Origin: Certhia americana
Taxonomy: Eukaryota > Chordata > Aves > Passeriformes > Certhiidae
Reading direction: 5' to 3'
NCBI GenBank assembly: GCA_018697195.1
Contig: CM031879.1
Span: 32,190,031 to 32,254,030, forward strand
Length of the DNA: 64,000 nt
Positions 50,343 through 63,245 of the stretch are shown one piece after another. A program made the position numbers and the translations under genes. Below the pieces are notes generated by a model. It worked only from the letters and a program-made list of their open reading frames with translations, made no database searches and had not been told where the DNA came from. The stretch's first letter is position 1; each line of letters opens with the position of its first letter.

Positions 50343-53300
50343 AGGCAGAGGAGGCGCGGAGCGGTGCCCGGCCCTGGCGCCGCCGGCAGGTGGCCCGAGC
50401 CGGCGGCCGCACAATGGAGAGCGCGGGGCGGCCCCGCTGGGGCACGGCGGGGCCAGGTGGGGCGGGCGGGGCGCGCCGCCTCTCGGCCGCCAGGTGCGGG
50501 CCGGAGCGCGGAGCTGTGCACGCCGCGGGGAGCGGCACCGGGGCCGTGCCGCCGGCCGTGGCTCCCGTGTTGGCGGCCGTGGCGTGTGAAACTCCGCAGC
50601 GGTGCAAGGCTCTGAGTTTCGGCCCCCGCGTGGCGACCGGCGCGGCCATCCCTCGCCTCGCAGCGCTGATAAGGGCTCGTCCCTTTTCCCTCCGCAATTC
50701 CTGACCGGCCAGTTTCCCTGCGCCCAGGTGTGCGAGAGCTGGGCTGGCAGGAGTTAAAGCTCCTACGAAGGACAGGGACAGCCCCCGATCAAATAAACCA
50801 GAATTCGCACCATAAAGAGTCCAGGACCCGGTTGTGACAGGTCAAATTTCTGTCAGTATTACAGGCAGTTCCTTACGAGCTTTTGACTAAAAGGCCTTAA
50901 ATCTCACCACTGAAACGATTTCTGACACAGCCATGTCCTAACAGGAGATTAATGCTGTGATGATTAAATATTCCTTTTATTTTTTACAGAAAAGAAATTC
51001 GAAGTGGCAGATTTGAATATAATTTGAAAATAATGATAGCAATATAGATTAAGTTTTTTAATTTTCCGAGGCACTTCTGTGGGTGCACGCTATAAGAGCT
51101 TCATCCTGCCAAACAATTACGTTGTGATTATTTTTATATTGTCTGTAACATCCTCATCTTTATAGAAATTATGTAATTTTATGTAATCAAACAACTACAC
51201 CTGAACCCTTTATTCAGAGGAAAATTTGAAGCATTTAATTTCTGCTGTAAATATCATGGCAGTTTCCTGACGCAGCATTCTTCTGTGTTGACTTTGTGCC
51301 AGCATGTCAAGCAGAATGTGTCTTAGTACTCATGAAAACCCCTTGTTTAAACTCCCATTGATGAAAGCTGCCGCTCCTGGTTTTTCCTTGATTGCACTTG
51401 GGCTGCAGTCCTGTCATCAGCAGTACTGCAGGATCACTGAGCACTACCAGTGATCCAAACAGAGCAAGCACATCCTGGATTTCAGTGGAATTAAGAGTAT
51501 GCAATGAAGAGTTCCCTTTGTTGACAACACTCTTGCTGCCTAAGAGAGGACAGGGGATACCTGATCTAGAACAAACAAACCCCTGCAACATGCTGTTAAC
51601 AAACCAAAAACGTTTTACCAAGTTACAAGTGTCAGACTGGGTTTATGTCAGCTTTGAATCATGTGACTGTTGATATTTTTGTTTCATTACTGGGGACACT
51701 GAATTTAGATTTCCTGCATATTTGAACCACAATCTTGTGCCTTTTCTTTTAGAAGAGACATGTTTATGCTAATATTCTTCTTCCTTTCATAGTCCTTTTG
51801 CTTAAATAATGTTGGGGGAGGGGATGCTATTGGTATTTCTAAAGAAAAATGTGACTATGCATGTGAATTTCTAAGCATAATAAAATAAAGATTTCCAGCT
51901 AGATTCTTTGCTCACAGGGCAAAGCTTCCACACAATGCCTTTGGGGTGTTCAGGCAGAGAAAATGGAGAGAGAAAAGATTCTGCAGCTATTCAGCCCAGC
52001 AGGCACCAACACAAGGAGCAGGAGCAAAAAACTGTCCCAAGAGTTCCTGGAGAATACACAGCCAGGAACAGGTTTAAAGGCAATAAAGTGTATAGAAATA
52101 TAACTATTCAAAAAGAAAATTTTAAAAGAAAATTACTTTGGCATTTACCTCTGCCATTTCTTAAAAGACACCTGGACTTTCAAGTGCCATGGAATGAAAT
52201 AAAACTTCAGATGATTTTGTCATCCACATCATAAATCTTACATGCTACCTCTGATGTCCACCTTTTACTACTAACATTTTCATTACAAATGATAAAAATA
52301 CAAACATTGAGCCTTAACATTGTAGTTCTGATCCTCTAGTTGATTTTTTTTTCCAGCACTGGAGTTCTACAAAATTGCAGGTCAGAGGAATACAGAAGTA
52401 GATTGCCCTACTCTTCAATCCACAGTAAGCCATTTTCTAGCAGTTTTTTATAGTATCATCACTTTGAATGTAAGTAAGAATTCCTTAGGACTGAATGAGG
52501 GATTTTCAGGATCTTGCAGGAGTCATAAAATCCCAGCTGCTGGTTTGGATTTTTTCCAGAAATGTGTTTCAAAATGAGGGATAAGTTCTACTTTTTCTAA
52601 ATATCACTGTCTTCTAAGGAACAAATGTACTAGATATTAAATAGTTGACAATATTTGCATCATTAAATGGAATATATATGCTTCTCTCTTTCTTATGCAG
52701 TACTTTACAAATAAATCCTTTAAGGCAATGACACTCTATAATTCCGCATTTCTTTGCCAGAGGAGAAGCTTGCATGGGTGCCTGGCTCAAGTTAATTTAA
52801 TTGCTTTCTCTACCTCACATGAGCTGTTTTACACTGAACAACTGCTTCTGCATATCCCAATGCCACTAATAGAAGAAAGCAGCCATCTGATTTAGATGTG
52901 CATTTTATGGTGAATAGATGACACAGGTAGCTATAAACTTCCTGACAATTCTTTTTTGTCTACAGTTTTTTCCCCAGAGAATTTTAAATTAATCAAACCT
53001 TTATTTTCAAGGAAGCACCCTTTCTTCTTACTTGATACTGCAACATGCAGGTCATCTGAAGCATATACAACCCTAGAATTAATCAAAAGCAAAAGAAGTA
53101 TCATATTCCCAAGGAAAGGTTTTATTCTGTGAGCATTCTAAAGAAGAGATTCATTTAATTTCCTGCTCTTACGTATTTCCTACAAGTTAGGTAGGAGAAA
53201 TATGAAGATGGTCAGGCAGAAGGTTCAGTTGCTAGAGGACTACAATGTTTCTCAGTAACTGGACATTTGCACCATAAATTACCTCTGACTACTAGGAGCT

Positions 53301-53820
53301 TTAGAAGGTGTGAAGGAAAATCTCTTTGGCAAATAAAAGTAAAAAACTACCTAAAATAACTTCTATAATATTAGGATATTGCAACTTCTATGGGTTTGTG
53401 GATCAGAACTTCCATAACATTCTGATAAAAATACCTGAGCATGCCACATTGTTGTTGATGGCTCTGTAGTATTTTTCTGTGCCATCTGGAGAGAAGGGTA
53501 GGTTCTGATTCTTTTAGGAGGACTGGTCACCCATGAGCCTGAGCTGTGTTATTGTATTCTTACTGTTACATAAATGTGTGCAAGTCACATTAAAATGTGA
53601 TGTGATTTCATTAAAAAACTGATACCAATTCTGCCAGAACTGAACACTAGGCAGCCCAGAGATACTCCATACAGCAATCTTCTCTGCCCACTGCTCTTCT
53701 ATTTTCTCTTTCTGTATTTTCCTTTTATTAAAAAAGTGTCTTATCTTGAAAGCTATTGTCACATTGCTGAACATCATGTCAAAAAGTTCACAGATGAGAC
53801 ATAAGTATACCAACAACTGA

Positions 53821-53833
53821 TTTTTTTTTTTTT
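53821..53833 (+). repeat. Poly-T run
   Basis: Thirteen consecutive T bases; read on the minus strand it is a poly-A with no recognisable retroposed body beside it. Confidence 0.9.
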
Positions 53834-55329
53834 AAGACATAGTTTTGGACTTTTCTTAACAAATGTTAAGAAAAAATAGTTGGACATTCTGCTACAGAGT
53901 GGTAGCCAGTCTCAATGTGGAATATCCACCTTAAGCCAGTGCAGGAGACATGGTCCCTTTGGCTTGCTCTGTTTATGGTCCTACAAATCCCTCACATTGG
54001 TGTAGTGGGAGCTTTCAGCAGAGGAGGAGGATGTCTGAGCCTGCCTGTGGAAATGGGCCCATCGGGAAGTTAAAACTCAAGTTACCTGGTCTATCAGTTC
54101 CAAAAATATTTAGGAATCAGACAAAACAGGAGCACAATTAGTTTAGGGAAGTTGGCTACAGCCTTCAAATTAGCAAAAGGGGAAGGTGGGAGTTTTATGG
54201 ACTTTATTTGTGTGTTCAGGAACCTGCAATCCACCTGCTGCCCATGTTATGTACCTTTGCGACCTTAGATTTAGCTGTCTGTTGTTTTAAGGAGGCAGAA
54301 AATTTTTCTCTATTTCCTTTAAAACAAAACATTTTTGAGGTTTTATCTCAGATCCTTGAACTACAGCAAACAAGCTCAGATTTAGCAGAAAAAAAATGTA
54401 GATTCTTGGTCATGACAGGATCCTTGTGCCGAACACACCAATCGCACTAGACAGCAGACTGCTTGGGACTACCTACTTGCCTTTTCCTCTTTCTATAACC
54501 TGCTCCAAGACTAAGAGACACAATTTCCCTGTGTGCCCAGGCTTTAAGCTCTGAAGGTACCCAAGATTAAAATTTTGGGTATTGTGCACTGCTAAAATAA
54601 AATACTCTAATTAGTGCTTATAGCTGTTTTGTTTGCACAAAAATGAGTTGTGTAAATCAGCTGCAAAGGGCTACACAGTTACCAATGTAATGAAAAAAGA
54701 AAATTATGCAAATATTTAATACCCTGACTTATGCTGCCTTTTTGTTTATCTTTTATTTATCTTATAAATAAAATAGAGCATTAACTGAGCACAACCCTCT
54801 GTACAGTCCTACTCAGGAGCACCAAGCTCCATGATATCCAGTCACTCAGGGCTCTGCTGCCTGCCTGGAGGAAGGCTCCACAGTTCTGCTTAACTTCTGT
54901 GGTTAGCATAGGAAAGGCTTTCATTTTAATGCTTGGTTTTCAATATGGTCAAGCTGACTTTTACAGGAAAGAGATAAAGCCTGCAGCAGAAAAGGAGTGT
55001 AGTTTTGGGAACAACACAGAGTGTCAAAAGCTCAGGATCAGCCTGCAGAAAAGAATGGGCCATGAAGCATCCTGGGATGAGGAATGCTTACGGAAAAGAC
55101 TGTAGACCTGGAAGAAACAAATCCAGGCCCTGTTAACTGCCATTCATGGTGTTTCTACTGCAGGCATTATGAATGATTTCTGATTTTATTGTGACTAATG
55201 AGATTGTTATTGTCAAGGAAACTGCCTGTAGTGAAATGGGATTTTGCTTCAGACTTGAGAATAGTTCACATGTTACCTTTTTCTCCCTCAGTCTTTCATG
55301 ATCCAAGGCAGATTTCATTGAAGGAAATT

Positions 55330-55344
55330 GAGAGAGAGAGAGAG
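55330..55344 (+). repeat. (AG)n microsatellite
   Basis: About seven uninterrupted dinucleotide units. Confidence 0.9.
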
Positions 55345-58267
55345 CAGACAAATAACTGACAATCTTTCCTTAAAAAGTTAAGGATGACAGGTAACCTGTG
55401 TGGTAAACTTAGAAAGCTATTTTTCCTGGGGTCCTGCTTCTGCCTGTTCTCAGCATACTGCCTGGGTGAGAGCACAGGGGTTTAGAGGGTGCCAGTTTTG
55501 CTTTCAGTTTTTCTGTGCTCCTTGTTCAGCAGCCTGTTAGAGTTCACCTTGGTGTCTCCAGAAGACACAGTACTAGGGAACAGCCCATGCAAAGCAATCT
55601 CTATTTGGCCCCTCAGATTCCCAAGGTACTAACGCTTTCTTCATGTGTCTTTCCTGCATATTTCATTTTGATGCTAGTCTGTGTTGAATTCTGATGAATG
55701 TATTTACTTACTTTTGCTGGCAAGCAACCTGCAGCCATGAATACTATTAATGACACTCAGCGCACTTTGGGAAGTCCATTATCAGAAAGCCAGCTGCTAT
55801 TTGAGGCACATTAGTTATACCCATTATCCACACATAGGCCACATGATTGATTGCCTCATGAATCCTCATCCTAGCCCAGGAATAATGACAGGCCAGCGCT
55901 GACCCAGTCATGAACTTAGAGCTATGAGGGGTAACCACCTCTATTGTGAAACTGTTCCCACTTCAGGGCAGAAGTGTCCCATTTCTGGTGGCCTAGAGCA
56001 AGCTCGTGAAATCAATCTGCCTCCAGGGATGGAAGGTCTGGAGACGCTGCTTGTCACCCTTGTGCTCCACACTGATGCCATCCTACCCCTCCTGAATCCC
56101 CCTTACAACTGAAGAGTTAATCTGTTCAGGATGCAGCATTTCACAGAACACCTGCTTGTTGTACAAACGCTTGGCAAGCATAAGGGGAAGCTGGAATGAA
56201 CAGCAGCAAGGTGGAAGGAAGGAAAACAACCAGTATGCAATCTCAAGAGTGCCTCAAGTAAGAGCTAAGTTAAAACCATTGACGTTTTACAGGGACAAAA
56301 ATAGATGGATTTAATGTTACTTGGTAGCCTAAGGAAATACCTGCAAGTTTTGAGGCACTATGGGCCCATCATCCTTAGCACCAAGTCTTCATAACTGTAG
56401 GGTGAGGGAGGAGTAGCCCCCAAAAGTGGTGAGCAGAATCTGCACTGCGGGTGTGAGAGACTTGATGCTGTGCCAGAAGCAGATGAATTGGAACGTGAAA
56501 GCACATAGCAGTGTAGGTGTGCTCCAACTGCCTTTCAAGGCTGGGACCTCAGCTGCCTAGATGCATTTACAATTTCCAAGTTTTACCCTAAATCTTAAAG
56601 GAAAGGCTTTTATTTTCTATCTACTTTGACAAACAGACAGAAAACTGATGCTCAGCTAGTGTGCCAATCAGAAAAATATTGGTCATGCTTTTCCATTTTT
56701 TGAAATGTAGATTAAATTTACTCTTTTAAGGAAATTCAGTATCATTAATGCAAATTTATGTGAATAACTCTATTATCTGTATCTCCAAAATACACAGAAC
56801 ATTGAGCTGATCAGAGGAAAGCTTTATTAAAGTACTTTTAAAGGTACTTGAGATAATGTAATGATCTTAAAGAATGTGTTTGTAAGCCTTGAACCAGAAA
56901 AGGAAGAAAACCTGCAATTATACTTTCCAAGCAGGAAAAAACTGTTATACAAATTGTTTAAAATATTGAAAAAACATTAAGATTAGAGAGGCATAATAAG
57001 TATTTTATCATGAATTTTCTACAAAGAAGACATAGTGTTTAGTATCAATTCCTAGTCCTATTCAATGTTAACAGCCCTGATTCAGAGGAGGATGCACAAA
57101 TGACAATCTGTAACTTTAATGATATGGTAACTTCCACTAACAGAGTGAAAAGAGCTTTCCTGGATCAAGCAATCCAGCAGGTTCTGTGCAAAGCAATACA
57201 CACAGGCACATGTATAGGTTCATACTCTTGCTTTAAAACAAATAGGGGAAGGTGTCGTATAGAATAAACTGAAATATCTGTATTTATTATGTATGTTCCT
57301 CCTGTGGCAAGGTGTAGTTTCTTGATAATAAGCACAATCCAATTATAAATCTTTTTGTTATCCATCAGCCATTAGTACATATCTGGTCTTAACCATCCTT
57401 CATAAAGCAGTGGCACTTCAGAGCTAATACTAGCAGCATGTTTCAACTTAACTGTAAAGTTTCAACACTATTAAGTAGTAGAGTAGTAGGGTTTTCTCAA
57501 ACTTAGAAAGTTTAAAAAAAGGTCCAAAAAATTTTCCTTTTTTATATTAAGTCATTGCACCTTTTTATGTCTGTATATTGTCCTGTTCCCTTATAAATAT
57601 ATATGCAAGTTGAATAAATATTTATAATAATCAGTTGGTAATCAGAATTTGAGTAGAACAGTTTATTTTTTAATAAAATACCCATTAAGGTCCTGTGTAT
57701 TTCTTATATAGGCAAAAGATTTGCATGCACAAGGAATGTTGGATTTCTGCATCAGAATTAAGTCTCTTCTTATTTTGTCCAGGGTAAGTAATCATCCAAA
57801 TGCACTCCGGAAGCACCTGTTGTTGAATCTACTACATTTTACTTCCAGCACTCTTCAAATATAGTAGAAATAATTAGAGTAGTAACAATTAATTGTGGTA
57901 CATTTGTTAAAACTTACATTTAAGGATCTTAAATGTCATTTTCCTTAGCCCTGTCTTGGACAATAAAATGTTCAGCTGTTAATATCAAGAATTTGTACAT
58001 TCAATTATTCAATCCGCTTTACACTCATGCAAACATAATAAAGTTAACTGGACTGGAAAAAATTGGACCATTGATTGCCCCTGTTATGATACGATTATTT
58101 TTAGCTTACTTCTTGATTTTTAAATATGTACTGGGGATACTAATTTTGCTACTTACCTTCTACTTGTCATCCTCATTCCCAAAAAACCTACAACACATAT
58201 TGTACATACTTTACATTTGCTTTTATCTTATAGTTTTAGGTGCCTTTTCATAATTAATAGCAATCAA

Positions 58268-58312
58268 TGTAGTAATTTCCATTTGCGTAGAGAATCCAAA
58301 GCAGATCACAAA
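58268..58312 (+). mobile_element. Possible ancient MIR/L2-like repeat relic
   Basis: TGTAGTAATTTCCATTTGCG, followed by AATCCAAAGCAGATCACAAA, resembles the old dispersed repeat core seen better at 15,206. Weak, by eye only. Confidence 0.3.
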
Positions 58313-58984
58313 CCATTGGTATAGCTACTTATAGTTAATGAAAGTTTAAAATACTGAAATTTATATTTAAAGTGAATAAATTGAAACTTCCATTTTTTCT
58401 TAAAAAATTAAGGGTGGGAAAACAAATTTAGAAGTAAAAGCAGCTGTTGCCATGACACAGTCTAAATATTTAGAGGGAAAATACCAAGAACATTAAAATA
58501 GCAGCATGTTTTTGAGACTCGTGAACTGTTGGGGCACAAACTTGATAATTTCTTTTAATGGAGACCAAGTCCTGGAAGTTCCCTCTATAAAAGAACAGGA
58601 GAATGTTTCCCATCCTGCTGCTGAACAGAGCTGACTATGCTAGAGACCTTATTAACAGTTGGACTAGAAAATTAAGAAATGTGAGATAATGATAATTGAG
58701 TAACAGATGTCTGTCAGAGAAAATGGCACCTCTATGGCAGACAATGCAAACATGTCACTTTAAACTTCTCTGGTATAATATAAGCAGATTGATAGAAAAT
58801 ATTTTAATAAAAAGACCCTAGCTAGTAATTTGCACTGTGGCACAGCCTGAGGTTAGAGTGATATTATGCTACTTGGAAAAGAGCTTTTTATTTTCCAGCC
58901 TATTATTGCTTTGTCTCCTACAAGTTTCCTGAACAAAAATACCAGAAACTTTCTCAAAACCTTTGTAACAATGAAGACTGACTC

Positions 58985-59012
58985 AAAAAAAAAAAAAAAA
59001 AGAAAAAAAAAA
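58985..59012 (+). repeat. Interrupted poly-A tract
   Basis: About seventeen A, one G, then ten A. No AATAAA lies just upstream and I recognise no retroposed gene, so I call it a simple repeat. Confidence 0.85.
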
Positions 59013-59922
59013 CAAACAGTCCTTTGATGCCCATTTTTGACCCACAGAACAGATTACAGACACCAAGACGGTGTGATGGCAAGGTCTCAACAGCAAAGTA
59101 AAGAACTTGAAACAACACACAAATAATGGGATCTGCTGTCCTATAATGTAATAAAGTGTCTCATTATATAAAATCTAATAGAACCAGCTTTGAAATTACA
59201 GCTAACCTTTTTTGTAGATCAACAAATTACAAATAATTCAAATGCAATGTTTCAATCTACTCTAGTGGCTTATAGTGGATATTTATATTTACAATGATGT
59301 TTTTTTGGGGGGGATAATATCCCAATTTAGCTTTACCACAGCCACAGCCTCTGAAAGAAATCCAGTATTACACTTTTCCATACAAGGGTTCCTAGGGAAG
59401 GAATGATCTAAGGGAGCATTTCTCCCAGCTTTTCACCCTCTGCTGTTTTCCTTCTTAAGCCCTGTCCTGCATGTCCCAGCAGGCAGAGGTCCAGATTGAG
59501 GCACTCCTGATTCACCTCCTGGGGCTGCCGCAGACTGTAGCTGATGGAGTCATTGCTTTCACACCTAACGCTTATCTATAGCTGGCCTGACAAGATCTGG
59601 AATATCTTCCAAGACACCTCCCAGTGCTCAGAGGTAGTACATGCCATTTACTTGGACGGCAGTCTTTTAATTCAAATTATGTTGAGCGCAGACCTGTGCT
59701 TGTGTTCATGTAAACACTCACATAAGTCATGATACTGCCATGCTTTTTGCTCTAAAACATAAAATTCACAAGGGCAGGAAGAAGCAGCCACCATGTAGAT
59801 AGATGATCCTGGTCTGCTTATATGTCACCTTCTTGCTCCTCCCAATCCAGCAAGACTCTCAGATGCTTCTTCAGGGTCTGAAGAGGGAAGACTTGGAGCT
59901 CCCTCACACCTCTGAGGTCAAC

Positions 59923-59937
59923 AAAAAAAAAAAAAAA
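59923..59937 (+). repeat. Poly-A run
   Basis: A run of A bases within otherwise mixed-composition DNA, with no recognisable retroposed sequence upstream. Confidence 0.85.
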
Positions 59938-62900
59938 CCTGGGTCAGTGGAAGTTATTATTACCAGAGTGAAGCAGAGTAATGCTCCTACTGTAGAAGGT
60001 CAAGCACTTCCATGCGATTGCTGGGCACATGCTGAGGATACCAAACCTAACCCAGGGCTGTGAGTTAAGTGAACCACCCTGGAGCAACAGCTAACACCTG
60101 GACCAGATGACAGTAGTTAGCAGCACAGATTTATTTCATATGGGCTCAAAACCTACAGAAAAGTATGCACTGAGCATAAGAGAATTATTGTGTTCCCACT
60201 GCCTCTCCCCATCACACCTCTGCCATGATATTTGGACATCAATTTTCAAGTTTGAACATCTCAGTCCAACTCTTGCACAGCAGGTACTGTGCAAAGACAT
60301 TTATGGAGCATTTGTGGTCAGTGAGTAAATAATCACTGCTGAAATTTAAATATAGAATGTTCCATAGCTGCCAAAGCTGCCCATGTTTAAAAACAGAGCA
60401 CACAAGCTCTGTAAATTTTCAGAGGCTTTGCCAAGCTGAAGTTCTTGGATTTGCTTTACCCCAACTGAAACAGTGAATCTTTAAGGTGCTGCTGTAAAAG
60501 CACTAGTGACAACTGCTAGTTCACACAGGAACTGTAACTGCATGGAAGAAAAAAAGTAAAGGATAAAAGGAAACACATCAAGCATCATAAAGGAAGTTCA
60601 GTATGGTAAGAGTACCCTTTTTATTCCATTTTCTTTTCTACATGCATTATTTTTCTTTGTGGTGATCTATACCGGTTGTGGATTTTGATTTCAAATTAAA
60701 GCCAGCTGGCAAAAAGTAAATGCCTTTTTTTGTTAATGTGTAATTTCAATTGTTCTCATACAATGACCATACAACTGGACTTGTTTCAAGATATGATGGA
60801 TGACACTTGTTTTACTTTGCTCACACCAGTGGCCTCTCCTTTTAACACAGTGCACAAGGGTGGCAAGGGAAAGCTCCTGCTCACCATATCCTTCCTGCCA
60901 GCAGTGCACTGGTTTCAGTGTGTGCTGTTCCCCTTGCAGGGAGGTAAGTTTCCCTTTACCTAAAGGTAATGAAATACTCACTAGAGAGGAGGCTTCAAGA
61001 GCACATCAAGAGACAGGATGTAGGGGAGCCAGCAAGGACTAAGCCTGCAGACCTGCCAGAACTTTGTGGGCTTGGAGGTTCCTAAAGCAAAGACTTCTAG
61101 GGTCCAGAGGAGATTTTAAAAGTTTCCTTACAGCCCAGGATGTCTTTGCTGGAACAAAAGCAAGCCTGAAGAAAAAAACTCACATTGCAAAAAGGTATTT
61201 CACAGGGAAACTATTCAGAAAACCCCTGCACCAACATTATCTCTTAGCCAACTGATTGACATTTAAAAAAATGCTTAGAGCTTCTGCTCAAACGAAACAC
61301 TACATTTAAAAGCCAAAGCCCATTTTCATGCATTTGGACGTTCACTTTCAAGAGAAAACGAAGACAAACCCACCTTGGACTTCTGACCACTCTGGAGTCC
61401 TATTAAACTGCAAAGGAAACTCAGGTACCCAGAAATTCTGTAAAAAGTGGTATAATTATTGAAACAAATTATGAAATAAAATAGACGAGAAAAGAAGATG
61501 CAAAACACCTTGGAAAATGGTTGTTTCTGGATTTTTAGTTCTGAAGGTTTAATTTCCACACTGTAGTAAATTTTCTTTCAGAGTATTCCATGCCCAGGTC
61601 AAACTTGCAAAGTCTGGTTTCTGAGAAAGAAGAACAACTTGTATTAAAGTTCTAGTGAACGATGAATTATAAACCCAAAGTGATTACAATTGTTTGTGGA
61701 AAGGTGTATAATGCCATTGAACAGCTTGAAGGCATTAAGAATGATAATTTGTCTATGTCAGTGCATGAATATATAGGATTCTTCTCCACAGACTGCTGAA
61801 ATACCAAGAGTACATAATCGCACCGGGAAAAATAAATTTTTCTCACATGTTCTACATGAACTGTTGACATGTTTTCCTCCCTGTCAAGAAATGTTAGGGA
61901 GACAGAGCAAATATAGAACATTCTGTGGGAAATTATTTTGCATTTTGCAAAATTGCAGGAAAGATATTACTTCTGCATTGCTTGAACAATAGAGAACGTC
62001 CACTAGAAAATCCTGAAAATTATTAGTCAGTGCATTTCATAAACATCAAAACAAGCATATTTTACATATTAGGCCTTTTCTACAAATATCATTTAATTAT
62101 ATGAAAGATAGATAAATTAATAAATTTCCTGTAACTGTACACACACATGAGTTTTCCTTAAAAAAAAATACTTCCTTTAAAATACATCTGCCTTCTCCTT
62201 AATGAACAATTGGCTGCATGTCAGGAGTACAGTTTAGATGTTTCAGAGCCTGCTATATTCATGTGTGAGCTTGTCCTGCAATAGTTGCACATATAAAGTA
62301 CTTTCATAGAGAAAATTGAGGTGAATTCATACGGCAAACAAATTTCATGTCTTTTAACAGGAAAGGCAAAAGCACGTGGATTAATAAGAGTTGCCTCTTG
62401 ATAAGTATGGTAACTAACTTTGAAGAGAAAAGGGGCTATTGTAGAGCACTACAGAGTTCAAGGGTGTTTAGGAGTGTAATCCTGCCCTTCCACTTTTTCT
62501 CATCCTCCCTTCTCCCATCCTTCTCTCCAAGGATTTGCTTCCCCACTCCTGTCCACCTCTGTCCATTTTGCCTCGCCTGCTGCAAGGAGCAGTGCTCTTG
62601 TTGCTAACAGTCCTCAGCTGCCTGAGGGCTGGCAAAGGTACCTCATGAGCTGAGAAGGGAGGAGAAGGAGCAGAAGGAAGCAGAGAAACCTGGGAGAGGC
62701 TACTTTAATCTTCCCTGTCCTATTACACAAAACCTTCCCTTCTCCATAGGCTTGGCTCTGATGCTCAGGACAGCGTTGGTGCACTGGAGGCACTGGTAAA
62801 GGCTTTATTCAGTGTGACTGGGTGATGCAGGAAGCAAGCACACAGGTGTTCACCATGCCCAGGAGGTGTGTTTTGTTGTCTTCATAGTCTGCCAGAAGAA

Positions 62901-63097
62901 ATTGAAGGCCCCCCAAAAGCCTCCATGTAGACCTCTGTGACTGTAGTAGATGAGTAACATAATCTTCCATAAATTCCAGTACATCAAAGAAATATTAGCA
63001 CTGTGGCTCTGCATTTTTTCCTTTGGAAAGAATTTGACTAGGTTCAATATGGCCTGAATTTGTCAAAGCTCAACTTCTGTTCTTGCTCTTATATAGC

Positions 63098-63145
63098 TGT
63101 AAATTAAGCACAGTGTAAATCAAACACAATGTAAATTAAATACAA
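63098..63145 (+). repeat. Tandem repeat, three 16-bp units
   Basis: The units are TGTAAATTAAGCACAG, TGTAAATCAAACACAA and TGTAAATTAAATACAA, directly adjoining with no gaps. They differ at only a few positions (consensus TGTAAATYAARYACAR). It is a young-looking minisatellite seed. Confidence 0.9.
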
Positions 63146-63230
63146 AGCCACTGAATTAAAGTTTGCAGATAGGGAATTATGCAATAGGGATTATAAAGCA
63201 AAATGAGTCTGTAAGGAAAAAAAATGTGGA

Positions 63231-63245
63231 TTTTTTTTTTTTTTT
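63231..63245 (+). repeat. Poly-T run
   Basis: About fifteen T bases following a purine-rich stretch. Confidence 0.9.

Larger units (their letters stand above)
49430..50740 (-). promoter_or_regulatory. GRIP1: CpG island containing the GRIP1 promoter, 5' UTR and exon 1
   Basis: Composition changes abruptly from AT-rich DNA to very GC- and CpG-rich DNA at about 49,430 and back at about 50,740. GGGCGG Sp1-type boxes on the + strand lie at 50,106, 50,184, 50,216, 50,325, 50,426, 50,460 and 50,464, mostly upstream of the GRIP1 ATG as read on the minus strand. I see no TATA box, which fits a dispersed CpG-island promoter. About 580 bp of the island lies downstream in the intron. It includes an E2F-like palindrome TTCGCGAA at 49,621-49,628 and a YY1-like CAAGATGG at 49,829-49,836 on the + strand. 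The transcription start cannot be placed from sequence alone; roughly 50,120-50,450 is likely. Such islands often fire in both directions, so a divergent transcript towards 51 kb is possible but not shown. Confidence 0.85.
50741..58260. other. GRIP1 upstream flank, nothing recognised
   Basis: About 7.5 kb of AT-rich DNA directly upstream of the GRIP1 promoter. It contains simple repeats (poly-T at 53,821, AG at 55,330) but no recognisable exon, RNA gene or transposon. In other vertebrates the next gene in this direction is CAND1, which is not visible here. A divergent non-coding transcript from the island could run through here, but nothing in the sequence proves it. Confidence 0.5.

Noticed and set aside
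49735..50589. 284-codon + strand open frame in the island
   Set aside because: Same compositional artefact, overlapping the 401-codon frame.
49410..50615. 401-codon + strand open frame through the CpG island
   Set aside because: Very GC-rich DNA lacks stop codons in several frames on both strands at once. The product is low-complexity Gly/Arg/Ala/Pro, and it runs across the recognised GRIP1 exon and donor.
50113..50697. 194-codon minus strand open frame upstream of GRIP1 exon 1
   Set aside because: Low-complexity Ala/Pro/Arg product in promoter sequence; no domain.
58584..58593. TATA-box-like TCTATAAAAG upstream of GRIP1
   Set aside because: A single motif in AT-rich DNA with no downstream exon or initiator context. 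A similar chance match occurs near 5,387.
58880..59012. Possible processed pseudogene ending in the poly-A at 58,985
   Set aside because: No recognisable coding body, no AATAAA at the expected distance and no target-site duplication seen.
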